A stretch of 61,110 nt of DNA from CALCNS01 sp964425745 (GTDB lineage: Bacteria > Bacillota > JAAYKD01), in NCBI GenBank assembly GCA_964425745.1, contig CAYRNW010000016.1, forward strand, positions 1-61,110, given 5' to 3'. Made by a program: the position numbers and the translations under genes. Positions within the stretch are counted from its first letter, which is position 1. Each line of letters opens with the position of its first letter. Below are positions 1-9,111 of this stretch, one piece after another. Under the pieces are notes generated by a model. The model was not told the origin of the DNA. It saw nothing but the letters and a program-made list of their open reading frames with translations, and did no database searches.

Positions 1-2
1 TA

Positions 3-36
3 AAAGCCCAGCTGAACTCGCGTTCATCTGGACTTT
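3..36. terminator. Bidirectional hairpin (module A of terminal element)
   Basis: The inverted repeat pairs GCCCAGcTGAAC with GTTCAtCTGGaC around a TCGC loop. It is flanked by AAAA on the left and TTTTTT on the right, so it can terminate transcription in either direction. For the minus-strand DUF2207/LemA genes it would be the last terminator. It forms part of a two-hairpin element found again at the other end of the window. Confidence 0.75.
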
Positions 37-71
37 TTTGACAGTCTGAAGCTGCCCTAGGGCAGCTTTTT
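37..71 (+). repeat. Dispersed two-hairpin element, left copy
   Basis: A 19-base core (37-55, TTTGACAGTCTGAAGCTGC) is identical to the reverse complement of 61056-61074. The core runs into a perfect hairpin, GCTGCCC/GGGCAGC (51-66), followed by TTTTT. Both copies also share the right flank GCAGCTTTTT. Arm and loop sequences differ between copies while the linker is fixed, which suggests a family of terminator-like interspersed elements rather than one gene's private terminator. Confidence 0.75.
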
Positions 72-92
72 GCATTTTATGTAACAATTGAA

Positions 93-1979
93 TTACCAAC
101 CACCACCGCCGCCACCACCGGAACCGCCGCCGCTAAAGCCTCCTCCAACACTTCCGCCCCCTCGTTGATTTGGCATGGAGGTCATAGAAGCATTAAGGCT
201 AGCCATACTATTATTGAAGTTATGGTAGAAGAGAAGTGAGTTGAAGTTTCCGTAAGGACGATTTGTCACGTACCACGTGGGAGGCATTAGAGTCAAATGT
301 TCAAATTTTTTGGCCCAATTTTCGGACACTCCTAGGACCATAGCATAGGGAAGAACATCGTAAAAATACTCAGGATTTTCATTGGCTAATAGTTCGATAC
401 GGTCTTTTTCTGCATCCATCAGAAAAGTACGAAAGCCTAAAAGGCGGGACATGGTTCGGTTTCCAAGTTCCGTACGTTGATCTGCATTAAAGAAGGCAAT
501 TACGAGGACTATGAAGCTGATAAAACCTAGAATTACCGGCAGAAAGCGATTAGCGGTCCAGGCAAAACCCGCAAAGAGAATTAGTAGTCCAACAAGCAAT
601 GCTAGTAGGATCAAGGCGAAGAAATAGGCTCCTCTCCCTCCTCCGCGGCGTGCCCGGATGAACAAATAAAGGCCACCAAAGCTTAGCATGAGGGTAATCG
701 GCATGACAACAAGAGCAATCATCGCCAAATCAGCCGGAGGATCATTGAATAATGTAGAGGCTAAAGCCATATGTGCTAAAAAGCTACTGATTAAGGCTAA
801 CAGAAGAAGTGCCACCTTGACCAAAGGAATCCAACGACTATAAATACGATCTTCTGCTTTGTGGGTAAAGCCATAGAGCAATAGCCGTTTTGATTCTTCA
901 ATGGTTTTGTAAAACTTGTTCTTTAAGCTTTCATCGGTAACACGTTCACCGTCGCCATAGACATGGAATAAATCTCGGAACATCTTTTTTTCATATGATT
1001 TTGCAGTTTCGTCGAGTTCGCGAAGTTTGACGAAAGTGAAGCTGCTGCGTTGGATAAATAATACTTTCTCCATGGTTTCTTCAATGGCTAAATACCCTTT
1101 AGAAGCCCAATAGAGAATTAGAGAAGTGATATCTTTTGTATCTACTTGATTGTCAAAAATGTAACCGATATCGGCCGAAGTGAGCTCAGGCGGAGGATAG
1201 AACTCTACGGTGGGGATCACTTCGGGATTACGTCCTTTTCTGAACCACAGAAGCCCTCCCAAAACGGTAACCAGCGCATAAACAAGGGGGGAAAATCGGT
1301 CAATCAACCCAACATAATCGGTGCTCTTTGGCATGGTAGAGAAGTAGCCTTGGGGAAGGGTTAAAGCCACTGTAAGTCCTTCGTATGGCCCTAAGGCTCT
1401 TTGCAAACTTCCGGTGATCGTTTGACCTTCCACCGAATATTCGACGGCAGCCGTTTCTTGACTGAAGGTTAAACCGTAGGTGAAGGAAAGAGGAGTGGAA
1501 TCAAAAGGGTGTGGCATATTGATTCTAAACGTAACTCCATCGATACTCGTATTCCAATCGGTTCCAATCAAGTTATAATAAAGTTCGTCCAAATCTGTGA
1601 GTTGATCGTCGCCCAAATGAAAACGATACTGGATTACATAGGTTTCTTGGGCGCGCGAATAGGCATTAGGATCACCAATTCTGATTTTGTAGTCACTTCC
1701 CTCACGAGAAGTAGCAAATTGATGTCCACTGAGCAGTTTGATTTCATTGATTCTTGCCCATGTATCAAAATGAGTACGTAAAGGTATTGTACGGTAAATT
1801 CCATGCAGCGTTTCCTGAAATGCTACATCAAGAGTTTCCGTAATCAAAATCGAATGATCGTCACGAACATCCAATACGATATCATAGTGCTGGATGGTAA
1901 ATCCTTCTCTGGCTTCAGCAACGGTAAAGTTGAAACTCAGTAAAAGGAGTATAAAAAGTAGTACGTGCCGTTTTTTCAT
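93..1979 (-). CDS. DUF2207 family predicted membrane protein
   Basis: 628 residues with a clear signal peptide (residues 1-22, ending VAEA). An extracytoplasmic DUF2207-type beta domain follows (about 25-215), then one membrane segment near 233-245, a cytoplasmic stretch, and a cluster of about four membrane segments between 387 and 498. The C-terminus is a glycine-rich tail (GGGSVGGG... ending GGGW), which is typical of this family. The function is unknown. It lies 4 bases downstream of lemA, and DUF2207 and LemA proteins are commonly encoded together, so the two probably act in one envelope-associated complex. The assignment rests on recognition of the family architecture. Confidence 0.85.
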   Translation of the reverse strand: MKKRHVLLFILLLLSFNFTVAEAREGFTIQHYDIVLDVRDDHSILITETLDVAFQETLHGIYRTIPLRTHFDTWARINEIKLLSGHQFATSREGSDYKIRIGDPNAYSRAQETYVIQYRFHLGDDQLTDLDELYYNLIGTDWNTSIDGVTFRINMPHPFDSTPLSFTYGLTFSQETAAVEYSVEGQTITGSLQRALGPYEGLTVALTLPQGYFSTMPKSTDYVGLIDRFSPLVYALVTVLGGLLWFRKGRNPEVIPTVEFYPPPELTSADIGYIFDNQVDTKDITSLILYWASKGYLAIEETMEKVLFIQRSSFTFVKLRELDETAKSYEKKMFRDLFHVYGDGERVTDESLKNKFYKTIEESKRLLLYGFTHKAEDRIYSRWIPLVKVALLLLALISSFLAHMALASTLFNDPPADLAMIALVVMPITLMLSFGGLYLFIRARRGGGRGAYFFALILLALLVGLLILFAGFAWTANRFLPVILGFISFIVLVIAFFNADQRTELGNRTMSRLLGFRTFLMDAEKDRIELLANENPEYFYDVLPYAMVLGVSENWAKKFEHLTLMPPTWYVTNRPYGNFNSLLFYHNFNNSMASLNASMTSMPNQRGGGSVGGGFSGGGSGGGGGGGW

Positions 1980-1983
1980 AGTA

Positions 1984-2529
1984 CTAAAATTTTACTTGTA
2001 CGGAATCTCGGTCTTGGGGATCAATCATAAAATATTCGTAGGGTTGTAAGTTCATCATTCCCGCGACCACATTTCCTGGAAACATGCCAATTTTGCTGTT
2101 GAAGCTCTTGACCACAGCGTTGAAATATTTACGAGATTGCGATATTTCGTTTTCTAAACTCATCAATTGATCCGATAATTGACGAAACCCAGCATCGGCT
2201 TTCAATTCAGGGTAGTTTTCGGATAAGGCAAATATCGACCGTATTGAGCCTGCTAAAGCAGCTTCTTGAGTCTGTTTTTCTTCTCGACCGGTAGCTTGCA
2301 TTGCTTGGGCTCTGGCTTTCATGACCTGATCCAAGGTTTCTTTTTCATGAGAAGCATAGCCTTTTACGGTTTCAACGAGGTTTGGGATTAGTTCGGAACG
2401 CTTTTTCAAATAGACATCCATGGTGGCTTCGGCTTCTTCGACCTTGTGTTTCAAGCCAACAAAACCATTGTAGCTAGTGACACCAAATAGAGCAACAAGC
2501 AATACGAGTCCTCCAAAAAAATATTCCAT
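1984..2529 (-). CDS. LemA family protein
   Basis: 181 residues. The start at 2529 is chosen because GGGAGG lies 8-9 bases upstream and the protein then begins MEYFFGG with one N-terminal membrane helix (about 3-20). An all-helical LemA domain follows, with typical segments such as RSELIPNLVETVKGYA, SENYPELKAD and FNSKIGMFPGN. LemA proteins are membrane-anchored helical bundles of unclear function. A longer in-frame reading upstream exists, but it runs through the preceding terminator hairpin and lacks a ribosome site. It is transcribed ahead of and with the DUF2207 gene. Confidence 0.92.
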   Translation of the reverse strand: MEYFFGGLVLLVALFGVTSYNGFVGLKHKVEEAEATMDVYLKKRSELIPNLVETVKGYASHEKETLDQVMKARAQAMQATGREEKQTQEAALAGSIRSIFALSENYPELKADAGFRQLSDQLMSLENEISQSRKYFNAVVKSFNSKIGMFPGNVVAGMMNLQPYEYFMIDPQDRDSVQVKF

Positions 2530-2599
2530 GATAAATCCTCCCTTTATGTAGTGATGTTCTTTTCGGTAAACAGGTAAATAATCCCTGCAATAATATAAA

Positions 2600-2632
2600 T
2601 AAAAACCTCGGCTCTCTTTTGAAAACCGAGGT
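2600..2632 (-). terminator. Terminator of the purine operon
   Basis: The hairpin ACCTCGG/CCGAGGT (2605-2611 and 2626-2632) is followed on the minus strand by TTTTTATTT. It lies 15 bases beyond the stop of the flavin-reductase-like gene and ahead of lemA, separating the purine operon from the LemA/DUF2207 pair. Confidence 0.85.
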
Positions 2633-2647
2633 ATACAGTACTTAAGG

Positions 2648-3166
2648 TTATTCGGTTCGATATAGATCGGTGATTTCTCCAAAATAGAGAATGTGTCGTT
2701 GCTCTCGAATGCCCTCAGCATAAAAACGTTGACGAATTTCAGGTGAGAGGTCCTCTTCCATAACTTCTTGTTGAAAACGGGAAATACACTCCACTTGCAA
2801 GAAAGCACCCTTGATAACCGGTGTTGCCACGGTATGGCCAGGCAAGATTTCTAGACTGGCCTGTTCGAATTTGTTGAGATCTTTCCCGGAACGGGTTCCG
2901 CAGAAGGCCAGAGCTTTTTTGAAGTCTTCATTGAGGGGGAACGATACCGTAAATTCAGGTTTTTCCATCAAAAAATCATGTGTATATCGGCATATTCTAA
3001 CTGCAGCAATGAAAAAGGGTTTGTTCCAGAAATAGCCAACGGCTCCCCAACCAATGGTCATTGTATTCAGTTTATCTCCTTGACCTACGGTGAGAAACGC
3101 GCCACCCTTATGAGCCAACTGTTCTAATGCTGGGCCGATGTGTTCTAATTCATGTTTCCAATTCAT
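2648..3166 (-). CDS. Flavin reductase-like (flavoredoxin-type) FMN-binding protein
   Basis: 172 residues resembling the flavin-reductase-like split-barrel family. Recognisable parts are GGAFLTVGQGDKLNTMTIGWG at the N-terminus (FMN site region), RYTHDFLMEKPEFTVSFP and FCGTRSGKDLNKF. Such proteins bind FMN and act as flavoredoxins or NAD(P)H:flavin reductases; the substrate cannot be told from sequence. Its ATG overlaps the purD stop by 4 bases, so it is translationally coupled as the last gene of the purine operon. That is an unexpected location and is discussed as a finding. Confidence 0.85.
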   Translation of the reverse strand: MNWKHELEHIGPALEQLAHKGGAFLTVGQGDKLNTMTIGWGAVGYFWNKPFFIAAVRICRYTHDFLMEKPEFTVSFPLNEDFKKALAFCGTRSGKDLNKFEQASLEILPGHTVATPVIKGAFLQVECISRFQQEVMEEDLSPEIRQRFYAEGIREQRHILYFGEITDLYRTE

Positions 3167-4431
3167 CGTCTGAGCTCCTTTCTTTGTCCGATATCTTTAC
3201 GATATTGCATTCCTTGAAATGAAATCGATTCAATAGCATCATAAACTTTTTTTAAAGCATTAGCCTTGGTAGAAGAGGTGGCTGAAACTCCTAGGACTCT
3301 ACCTCCATTGGTTCGCCAATTTCCATGCTCGGATTTGGTTCCGGCATGAAACACAATGATTTCGGAGGAGAGTTGGTCAAGGCCGAAAATCGGTAACCCT
3401 TTTGGGTAGGAGTTTGGATATCCCGGTGAAGCAAGGATCACACAGGCAGCCGCTTGGTTTTTCCACTGAATCTTCTGCTGATTTAAGGTGCCTTGGCAAC
3501 AGGAGAGCATGATTTCTATGAGATCTGTCTCCAATAAAAGCATTAAAGGTTGCGTTTCAGGATCACCGAATCTAGCGTTAAACTCCAAAATTTTAGGACC
3601 GGAATCGGTCAACATAAATCCGGTAAATAGTACACCTTGAAAGGGGGTGCTTTCTGAACGCATGGCGTTGATTACCGGTTGTATGATGTCGGCTTGAATC
3701 CTTTCAGTTTCCTCTTGTGTTAAAAACGGGAAAGGACAAATCGTGCCCATACCACCGGTGTTAGGGCCGAGGTCACCGTCGAAAATTTGTTTGTGATCTT
3801 CAACAGGTGGCATTACGCGAGCGGTTTTGCCATCGCAGAAAGCCAATAGAGAAAACTCGCGTCCTTGTAAGAATTCCTCAATCACAACCGTTTCTCCTGC
3901 GGAACCAAATCGCTGTTCGGTCATCATCTCGTACACAGTAGCTGCTGCCTCTGCATAATTGTTAGCGATGACCACTCCTTTTCCTAAGGCTAGGCCACTA
4001 GCTTTAATCACAATGGGGAAGGAAACGGTTTTTAGATAAGCGTTAGCTTCATCGGGGTTTTGAAATGCCTGCCATGTTGCCGTGGGGAGGTTGTGACGCT
4101 GCATAAAGCTTTTGGAGAATGCTTTTGACCATTCCAACTGAGCAGCTGCTTTAGACGGCCCAAAGACTGTTAATCCATGATCACGTAAGAAGTCACTTAA
4201 ACCATTGGCTAAACAATCGTCAGGTCCAATGACCACTAAATCGATCTCCAGGCGTTTGGCTGCTTCAAGAAGTGCTTCTTGTTGGTTGACAGCGATGGGA
4301 AGGAGTTCGGCAACTTGTGCAATACCATCGTTACCGGGAGCACAGTACAATGCACTGCAGAGGGGAGAGGAGGCAATTTTCCAGCATAAAGCATGCTCTC
4401 TGCCGCCGCTTCCAATGACAAGAACTCTCAT
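3163..4431 (-). CDS. purD: Phosphoribosylamine-glycine ligase
   Basis: 422 residues, normal for PurD. It joins phosphoribosylamine and glycine with ATP to give GAR, the second step of de novo purine synthesis. The N-terminal MRVLVIGSGGREHAL is the family signature. The ATP-grasp region contains VIKASGLALGKGVV (about 141-154) and the metal-binding stretch ILEFNARFGDPETQ (about 290-303). GGAGG precedes the ATG by 5 bases. It lies 9 bases after purH, and its stop overlaps the flavin-reductase-like gene. Confidence 0.98.
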   Translation of the reverse strand: MRVLVIGSGGREHALCWKIASSPLCSALYCAPGNDGIAQVAELLPIAVNQQEALLEAAKRLEIDLVVIGPDDCLANGLSDFLRDHGLTVFGPSKAAAQLEWSKAFSKSFMQRHNLPTATWQAFQNPDEANAYLKTVSFPIVIKASGLALGKGVVIANNYAEAAATVYEMMTEQRFGSAGETVVIEEFLQGREFSLLAFCDGKTARVMPPVEDHKQIFDGDLGPNTGGMGTICPFPFLTQEETERIQADIIQPVINAMRSESTPFQGVLFTGFMLTDSGPKILEFNARFGDPETQPLMLLLETDLIEIMLSCCQGTLNQQKIQWKNQAAACVILASPGYPNSYPKGLPIFGLDQLSSEIIVFHAGTKSEHGNWRTNGGRVLGVSATSSTKANALKKVYDAIESISFQGMQYRKDIGQRKELRR

Positions 4432-4440
4432 AGCGGCCTC

Positions 4441-5997
4441 CTAATGTTTGAAGTGTCGTTCCTTGCTGAGCATGAGGGTGATTCCAGCTTTTGTAGCAGC
4501 ATCTAAAACTTCTTGTTGACGCTGAGCTCCGGCCGGTTCAATAATCAAGGATATGCCAGCTTCAGCAGCTGCTTCAATGCTATCGGTAAAAGGGAAGAAG
4601 GCATCGGAAGCTAAAATCGCTCCTTGGGCTTGATCTCCTGCTTGTCGAATCGCGTGACGGGTGGAGTCGATTCGATTCATCTGACCGGCACCGATTCCTA
4701 AAGAAACACCATCTTTGACCAGTACAATCGCATTTGATTTAACATGTTTAACTAAAGTCCAAGCAAACTCTGCATCGAGTAGCTGTTGCTGACTAGGTTG
4801 AGGACCTGCTGCAAATTGCCAGGTTGAGGCATCGGCCGGAACCTGATCGGCAGATTGTAATAACAATCCACCACGAATATGTTTAAGTTGAACCATAGTG
4901 TTCTGATCAAGTTCGTCTAAATTACCTAAGACCAATAAACGAAGATTGGGCTTTTTGGCAAGAATTTTTCGTGCTTCCAAATCGAAGTCGGGAGCGATGA
5001 TCACTTCCAAGAAAATTTTTGCCAATAATCGTGCGGTTTCAGCATCGACTACGCGATTTAAAGCAACAATTCCACCAAAGATGGAAACGGGGTCTGCATT
5101 ATAACAGCGTTGGAAAGCATCAGCTAAAGTTTCACCATAGGCGGCTCCACAGGGATTGGTGTGTTTGACAGCAATCGCGGCAGGACCTCTGTCGAAGTCG
5201 AGAATCATTTCCAAAGCGGCATTACCATCATTGAGGTTATTAAAGGATAATTCTTTTCCCTGCAATTGTTCTGCTTGCAGCAAGCTGATTCCGCGGAATA
5301 AGGGCTGTTTGTAAACAGCAGCTTGTTGATGTGGATTCTCACCATAGCGTAACGACTGCTGTAAAACCCCGGCAAAGCTGACTTCTTTGGGGAAGCTTTT
5401 CAACCCCTCTTCCAATTGATCACCCATCCATTCGGCAATAGCACTGTCATATGCCGCCGTATGTCGATACGCTTTCAAGGCATATTTTTTTCGTTCTGCA
5501 AGATCAGGTTCCCCTTGCGTTTCCAGAGCATGGATTAATGAGGGATAATCGTTAGGGTCCACGACCACGGTTACAAAGGCATGATTCTTGGCGGCACTGC
5601 GCACCATAGAAGGGCCACCAATATCGATGTTTTCAATGGCATCAGCCCAGGTGACCTGGGGTTTCATCACCGTTTCGACAAAGGGATACAAATTTACCAC
5701 GACCAAATCAATATCGACAATGCCATGTTTTGCCATCGCTTCTCGATCTTCCGGGAGATCTCTTCGGTTTAAGAGCCCTCCGTGTACTTTGGGGTGTAAT
5801 GTTTTGACTCGCCCATCCATCATTTCCGGGAAACCGGTTAAGTCATCGATAGGTCGGACCGGGATGCCTGCTGCCTCCATTGCTTTAGCAGTTCCGCCGG
5901 TGGAGACCAGCTCAACCCCTTTAGCATGTAACACGTGTGCTAATTCGACTAATCCTTTTTTATCGGAAACACTTAACAAAGCGCGTTTGATCGCCAT
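4441..5997 (-). CDS. purH: Bifunctional AICAR transformylase/IMP cyclohydrolase
   Basis: 518 residues, typical of PurH. The N-terminal MGS-like IMP cyclohydrolase domain begins MAIKRALLSVSDKKGLVELA and contains STGGTAKAM and DGRVKTLHPKVHGGLL. The C-terminal AICAR transformylase carries SLRYGENPHQQAA and AVKHTNPCGAA (catalytic Lys-His) near residues 276-286, plus ILASDAFFPFTDSIE. The enzyme performs the last two steps to IMP using 10-formyl-THF. It is coupled to purN (6-base gap) and purD (9-base gap). Confidence 0.98.
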   Translation of the reverse strand: MAIKRALLSVSDKKGLVELAHVLHAKGVELVSTGGTAKAMEAAGIPVRPIDDLTGFPEMMDGRVKTLHPKVHGGLLNRRDLPEDREAMAKHGIVDIDLVVVNLYPFVETVMKPQVTWADAIENIDIGGPSMVRSAAKNHAFVTVVVDPNDYPSLIHALETQGEPDLAERKKYALKAYRHTAAYDSAIAEWMGDQLEEGLKSFPKEVSFAGVLQQSLRYGENPHQQAAVYKQPLFRGISLLQAEQLQGKELSFNNLNDGNAALEMILDFDRGPAAIAVKHTNPCGAAYGETLADAFQRCYNADPVSIFGGIVALNRVVDAETARLLAKIFLEVIIAPDFDLEARKILAKKPNLRLLVLGNLDELDQNTMVQLKHIRGGLLLQSADQVPADASTWQFAAGPQPSQQQLLDAEFAWTLVKHVKSNAIVLVKDGVSLGIGAGQMNRIDSTRHAIRQAGDQAQGAILASDAFFPFTDSIEAAAEAGISLIIEPAGAQRQQEVLDAATKAGITLMLSKERHFKH

Positions 5998-6003
5998 TTG
6001 AAC

Positions 6004-6639
6004 TCAGTCCTTTCTGCTTATTCGAACCCGATTATCGACAATTTGCAATCTCTCTTCGCCGAATAACCGAAGTGCTTCAGGATACGCTTGCCGCTCTGCT
6101 TCCATAACTCGGGCAGCAAGAGTATCTTCGGTGTCATCTTCCATGACTGGAACGCATTTTTGCACAATAATAGGTCCAGTGTCATGGCCTTGGTCCACAA
6201 ACATCACGGTGCATCCACTGACTTTTGCGCCATGGGCTAGCACCATCCGATGTACTTTGATTCCGTACGCCCCTTGTCCACCAAAAGCCGGTAGGAGAGA
6301 GGGGTGGATATTGAAGAGTCTTCCTTCATAAAGCTTACAAAATCGTTCACTCAAAAAAGATAGAAAGCCGCACAACACCACGACATCGACTCCATAGGGT
6401 TCCAATGCTCTTTCTATGGCAAGACTAAAGTTTTCGATGTCCTCTTTATAATGTTTACGGGCGATTACTACGACTGGAATGCCATAGCGTGCTGCCCTGT
6501 CCAGCACTGGAATATGAGGTTTGCTGGCAATGACAACACTCACTTCGGCATTTAACGTACCATCTTCAATTGCATCAAGAATACTCTGCAAATTACTGCC
6601 GGATCCCGAAGCGAGGGCAGCGATTTTTAAGTGTCTCAT
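6004..6639 (-). CDS. purN: Phosphoribosylglycinamide formyltransferase (10-formyl-THF type)
   Basis: 211 residues. It transfers a formyl group from 10-formyl-THF to GAR. The N-terminal ALASGSGSNLQSILDAI binds the phosphoribosyl group. Catalytic residues are recognisable in FNIHPSLLPAF (Asn110, His112) and in the Asp of GHDTGPII (Asp153). The start overlaps the purM stop by 4 bases (ATGA), which indicates translational coupling. Confidence 0.97.
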   Translation of the reverse strand: MRHLKIAALASGSGSNLQSILDAIEDGTLNAEVSVVIASKPHIPVLDRAARYGIPVVVIARKHYKEDIENFSLAIERALEPYGVDVVVLCGFLSFLSERFCKLYEGRLFNIHPSLLPAFGGQGAYGIKVHRMVLAHGAKVSGCTVMFVDQGHDTGPIIVQKCVPVMEDDTEDTLAARVMEAERQAYPEALRLFGEERLQIVDNRVRISRKD

Positions 6640-7688
6640 GAGAGTGGCGCCTCCAGGAATCTGACCTTTTTGTCTCCCTTTTCCACATGCCCCATATGAT
6701 AAACAGTTTCTCCCATGGCTTCTAATTCCTGTAAAATCAAGGGCGCGACTTCGGGTTGGACAAACAGCATGAAACCGATTCCCATGTTAAAGGTTCGGTA
6801 CATTTCATAATCTTCGACATTCCCTTGTTCTTGAAGCCATTGAAAAACAGGAGGAACCTGCCAAGCCTCTTTGTAGATTACGGCATCTAAATCATTCGGT
6901 AGCACCCGAGGAATATTTTCTTGGAAACCACCGCCGGTGATGTGGACCATCCCTTCAATGGAAAATTGCTCTAATAAAGCTAAGATGGTCTTTACATAAA
7001 TACGGGTTGGTTCTAAAAAGGCCTGGCCCCAGGTTTTCTCTGCCCAAGGAGAAGGTTGATTCCATTGGATTCCAGCTTTTTCAGCGATTCTACGCACTAA
7101 AGAGAAGCCGTTGGAATGAACACCGCTGGAGGGTAGTCCTAAAATCCAGTCACCTGCTTGTATGGTCCGCCCGTCGATTAATTTTTCCTCGTCGGCTAAT
7201 CCGACTGCAAATCCAGCTAAATCGTATTCGCCAACCGAATAAAAGCCCGGCATCTCTGCGGTTTCTCCGCCAATTAGGGCACAACCGGCTAAGCGACAAC
7301 CATCGGCTATACCACCGACCACAGTCGCCACTTGCTCCGGTTCTACTTTTCCGCAAGCGAAATAGTCCAAGAAGAACAGGGGTTCTGCTCCTTGGACTAA
7401 AATATCATTGACGCACATGGCAACCAAATCTTGACCCACTGTATGGTGAATGCCTGTTTCAAAGGCTAACTTGAGTTTCGTGCCCACACCATCGGTTCCG
7501 GAAACTAAGACGGGATTCTGAATCGCTCGCTTGGGTAAGCGGAAACAGCCGGCAAAGCCGCCCAAATCCCCCATGACTTCGGGACGGAACGTGGAACGAA
7601 CTTTTTCTTTCATTAACTCCACTGCACGATTACCGGCATCGACGTCGACTCCGGCATCGGCATAGCGTAATGATTCTTTCTTTTCCAT
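6636..7688 (-). CDS. purM: Phosphoribosylformylglycinamidine cyclo-ligase (AIR synthetase)
   Basis: 350 residues, normal size. It closes the imidazole ring using ATP. Signatures seen are YADAGVDVDAGNRAVELMK at the N-terminus, VSGTDGVGTKLKLAFE (ATP/phosphate loop), DYFACGKVEPEQVA, LIGGETAEMPGFY and HITGGGFQENIPRVLP. It sits 13 bases after purF and overlaps purN by 4 bases. Confidence 0.98.
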   Translation of the reverse strand: MEKKESLRYADAGVDVDAGNRAVELMKEKVRSTFRPEVMGDLGGFAGCFRLPKRAIQNPVLVSGTDGVGTKLKLAFETGIHHTVGQDLVAMCVNDILVQGAEPLFFLDYFACGKVEPEQVATVVGGIADGCRLAGCALIGGETAEMPGFYSVGEYDLAGFAVGLADEEKLIDGRTIQAGDWILGLPSSGVHSNGFSLVRRIAEKAGIQWNQPSPWAEKTWGQAFLEPTRIYVKTILALLEQFSIEGMVHITGGGFQENIPRVLPNDLDAVIYKEAWQVPPVFQWLQEQGNVEDYEMYRTFNMGIGFMLFVQPEVAPLILQELEAMGETVYHMGHVEKGDKKVRFLEAPLS

Positions 7689-7701
7689 GCTTATATCTCC
7701 T

Positions 7702-9111
7702 TTAGAGGTTCATGTTGGGAATCTTGACGGGGTAATCGCCATCGAAACAACCTACGCAAATCGGAATTCCCTTGTCTGCCAAAATTTTTGTAAGAGAGCT
7801 TTGCTTCAAATAATAGAGGCTGTCTGCTCCAATGATGTCCCGGGTTTCATCAATGGTGTTGTTTGCGGCAATCAGCTCTCCTCGAGAAGAGGTATCGATT
7901 CCGAAGTAGCAGGGGAAACGATACGGAGGAGAAGATATTCTTACGTGAACCTCTTTAGCGCCAACCTCTTTTAAGAGCTTGATGATGTGGCTGGTAGTGG
8001 TACCACGAACGATGGAGTCGTCAACTAAGACGACTCTTTTTCCCTCTACTATGCTCCGCACCGGGTTCAATTTCAAACGAACAGCAGTTTCTCGCATTTC
8101 TTGGGTAGGTTTAATAAAGGTTCGACCCATATAACGATTTTTGATTAAACCCATTTCGTAGGGGATGCCACTGGCCTCTGCATAGCCAATGGCAGCAGAA
8201 ATACTGCTGTCAGGAACACCGGTTACCAAATCGGCCTCAACAGGAGCTTCGTTTGCGAGCTGTTTGCCTAAAAGTTTTCGAATCGCATGAATATTGCTAC
8301 CATACATGGTTGTATCGGGTCTTGCAAAGTAGATGTATTCAAAAGCGCAGAGATTGTGACGGCCGGCTGGGGCAGCGTGAAAACTCCGTAACCCATTGTT
8401 ATCAATGGTGATGCCTTCTCCCGGTTCAATTTCACGGATGAAAGTAGCGTTAATTGTATCAAAGGCACAACTTTCACTGGCAATTACATAATGGTCGCCC
8501 AATTTCCCTAAGGCTAAGGGACGAATTCCGTTGGGGTCTCGCATGGCGATCATTTTGTCTGCCGTCAAGAAGAGAATGGCATAGCCGCCACGGATGCGCT
8601 GTGCAGCCTCGGTCAAAGCAGTTTCAAGCCCGTCAAAGCTACTGCGAGCAATCAGATGAGCAAAAACCTCACTGTCAATAGTCGATGTAAAAATAGAACC
8701 TTTTTGTTCTAACTCTTGACGCAACTCATTGGAATTGACCAAGTTTCCATTATGTGCTAACGCTAATTGACCTCCTTTGTATTGAATTAACAAAGGTTGA
8801 GAGTTGAGCAATGTTGATACGCCACTGGTCGGATATCGCACATGCCCAATGGCGGCATAACCAGATTCCCTTAAAAGTGGGCTGTGTTCAAAAACATCAG
8901 TAACCAAACCCATGCCTTTATGTAGGGTGAGACCTTCTTCGTTTGCTAAAACGATTCCAGCGCTTTCCTGACCACGGTGTTGCAATGAAACCAAACCATA
9001 ATAGGTTTGGAGAGCGACCGGTTCACCGGGAGCCCATATTCCAAAGATTCCACAGGCTTCTTCTGGACGATCAGCGGGGACATGAATGTTTAATGTTTGC
9101 TCAAGATGCAA
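7702..9111 (-). CDS. purF: Amidophosphoribosyltransferase, Fe-S type with propeptide
   Basis: About 469 residues. It catalyses the first committed purine step, PRPP plus glutamine to phosphoribosylamine. I place the start at the TTG at 9111, with GGAAGGAGG about 8 bases upstream, nested inside the 3' end of purL. This gives a 19-residue propeptide before the nucleophile Cys20 (EEACGIFG). Cysteines matching the Bacillus-type 4Fe-4S ligands are present (NLCAF, RFPCYFG and the pair ICVGC). The PRPP loop is VVLVDDSIVRGTTT. An earlier in-frame TTG at 9129 is possible but has no ribosome site. Confidence 0.96.
   Translation of the reverse strand: MHLEQTLNIHVPADRPEEACGIFGIWAPGEPVALQTYYGLVSLQHRGQESAGIVLANEEGLTLHKGMGLVTDVFEHSPLLRESGYAAIGHVRYPTSGVSTLLNSQPLLIQYKGGQLALAHNGNLVNSNELRQELEQKGSIFTSTIDSEVFAHLIARSSFDGLETALTEAAQRIRGGYAILFLTADKMIAMRDPNGIRPLALGKLGDHYVIASESCAFDTINATFIREIEPGEGITIDNNGLRSFHAAPAGRHNLCAFEYIYFARPDTTMYGSNIHAIRKLLGKQLANEAPVEADLVTGVPDSSISAAIGYAEASGIPYEMGLIKNRYMGRTFIKPTQEMRETAVRLKLNPVRSIVEGKRVVLVDDSIVRGTTTSHIIKLLKEVGAKEVHVRISSPPYRFPCYFGIDTSSRGELIAANNTIDETRDIIGADSLYYLKQSSLTKILADKGIPICVGCFDGDYPVKIPNMNL

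Noticed and set aside
95..165. Glycine-codon repeat at the end of the DUF2207 gene as a possible assembly artefact or microsatellite
   Set aside because: Glycine-rich C-terminal tails are normal for this family, and the codons vary (GGC, GGT, GGA).
1984..2808. Longer LemA start upstream of 2529
   Set aside because: The extra N-terminus reads through the purine-operon terminator and has no ribosome site, whereas 2529 has GGGAGG at proper spacing.
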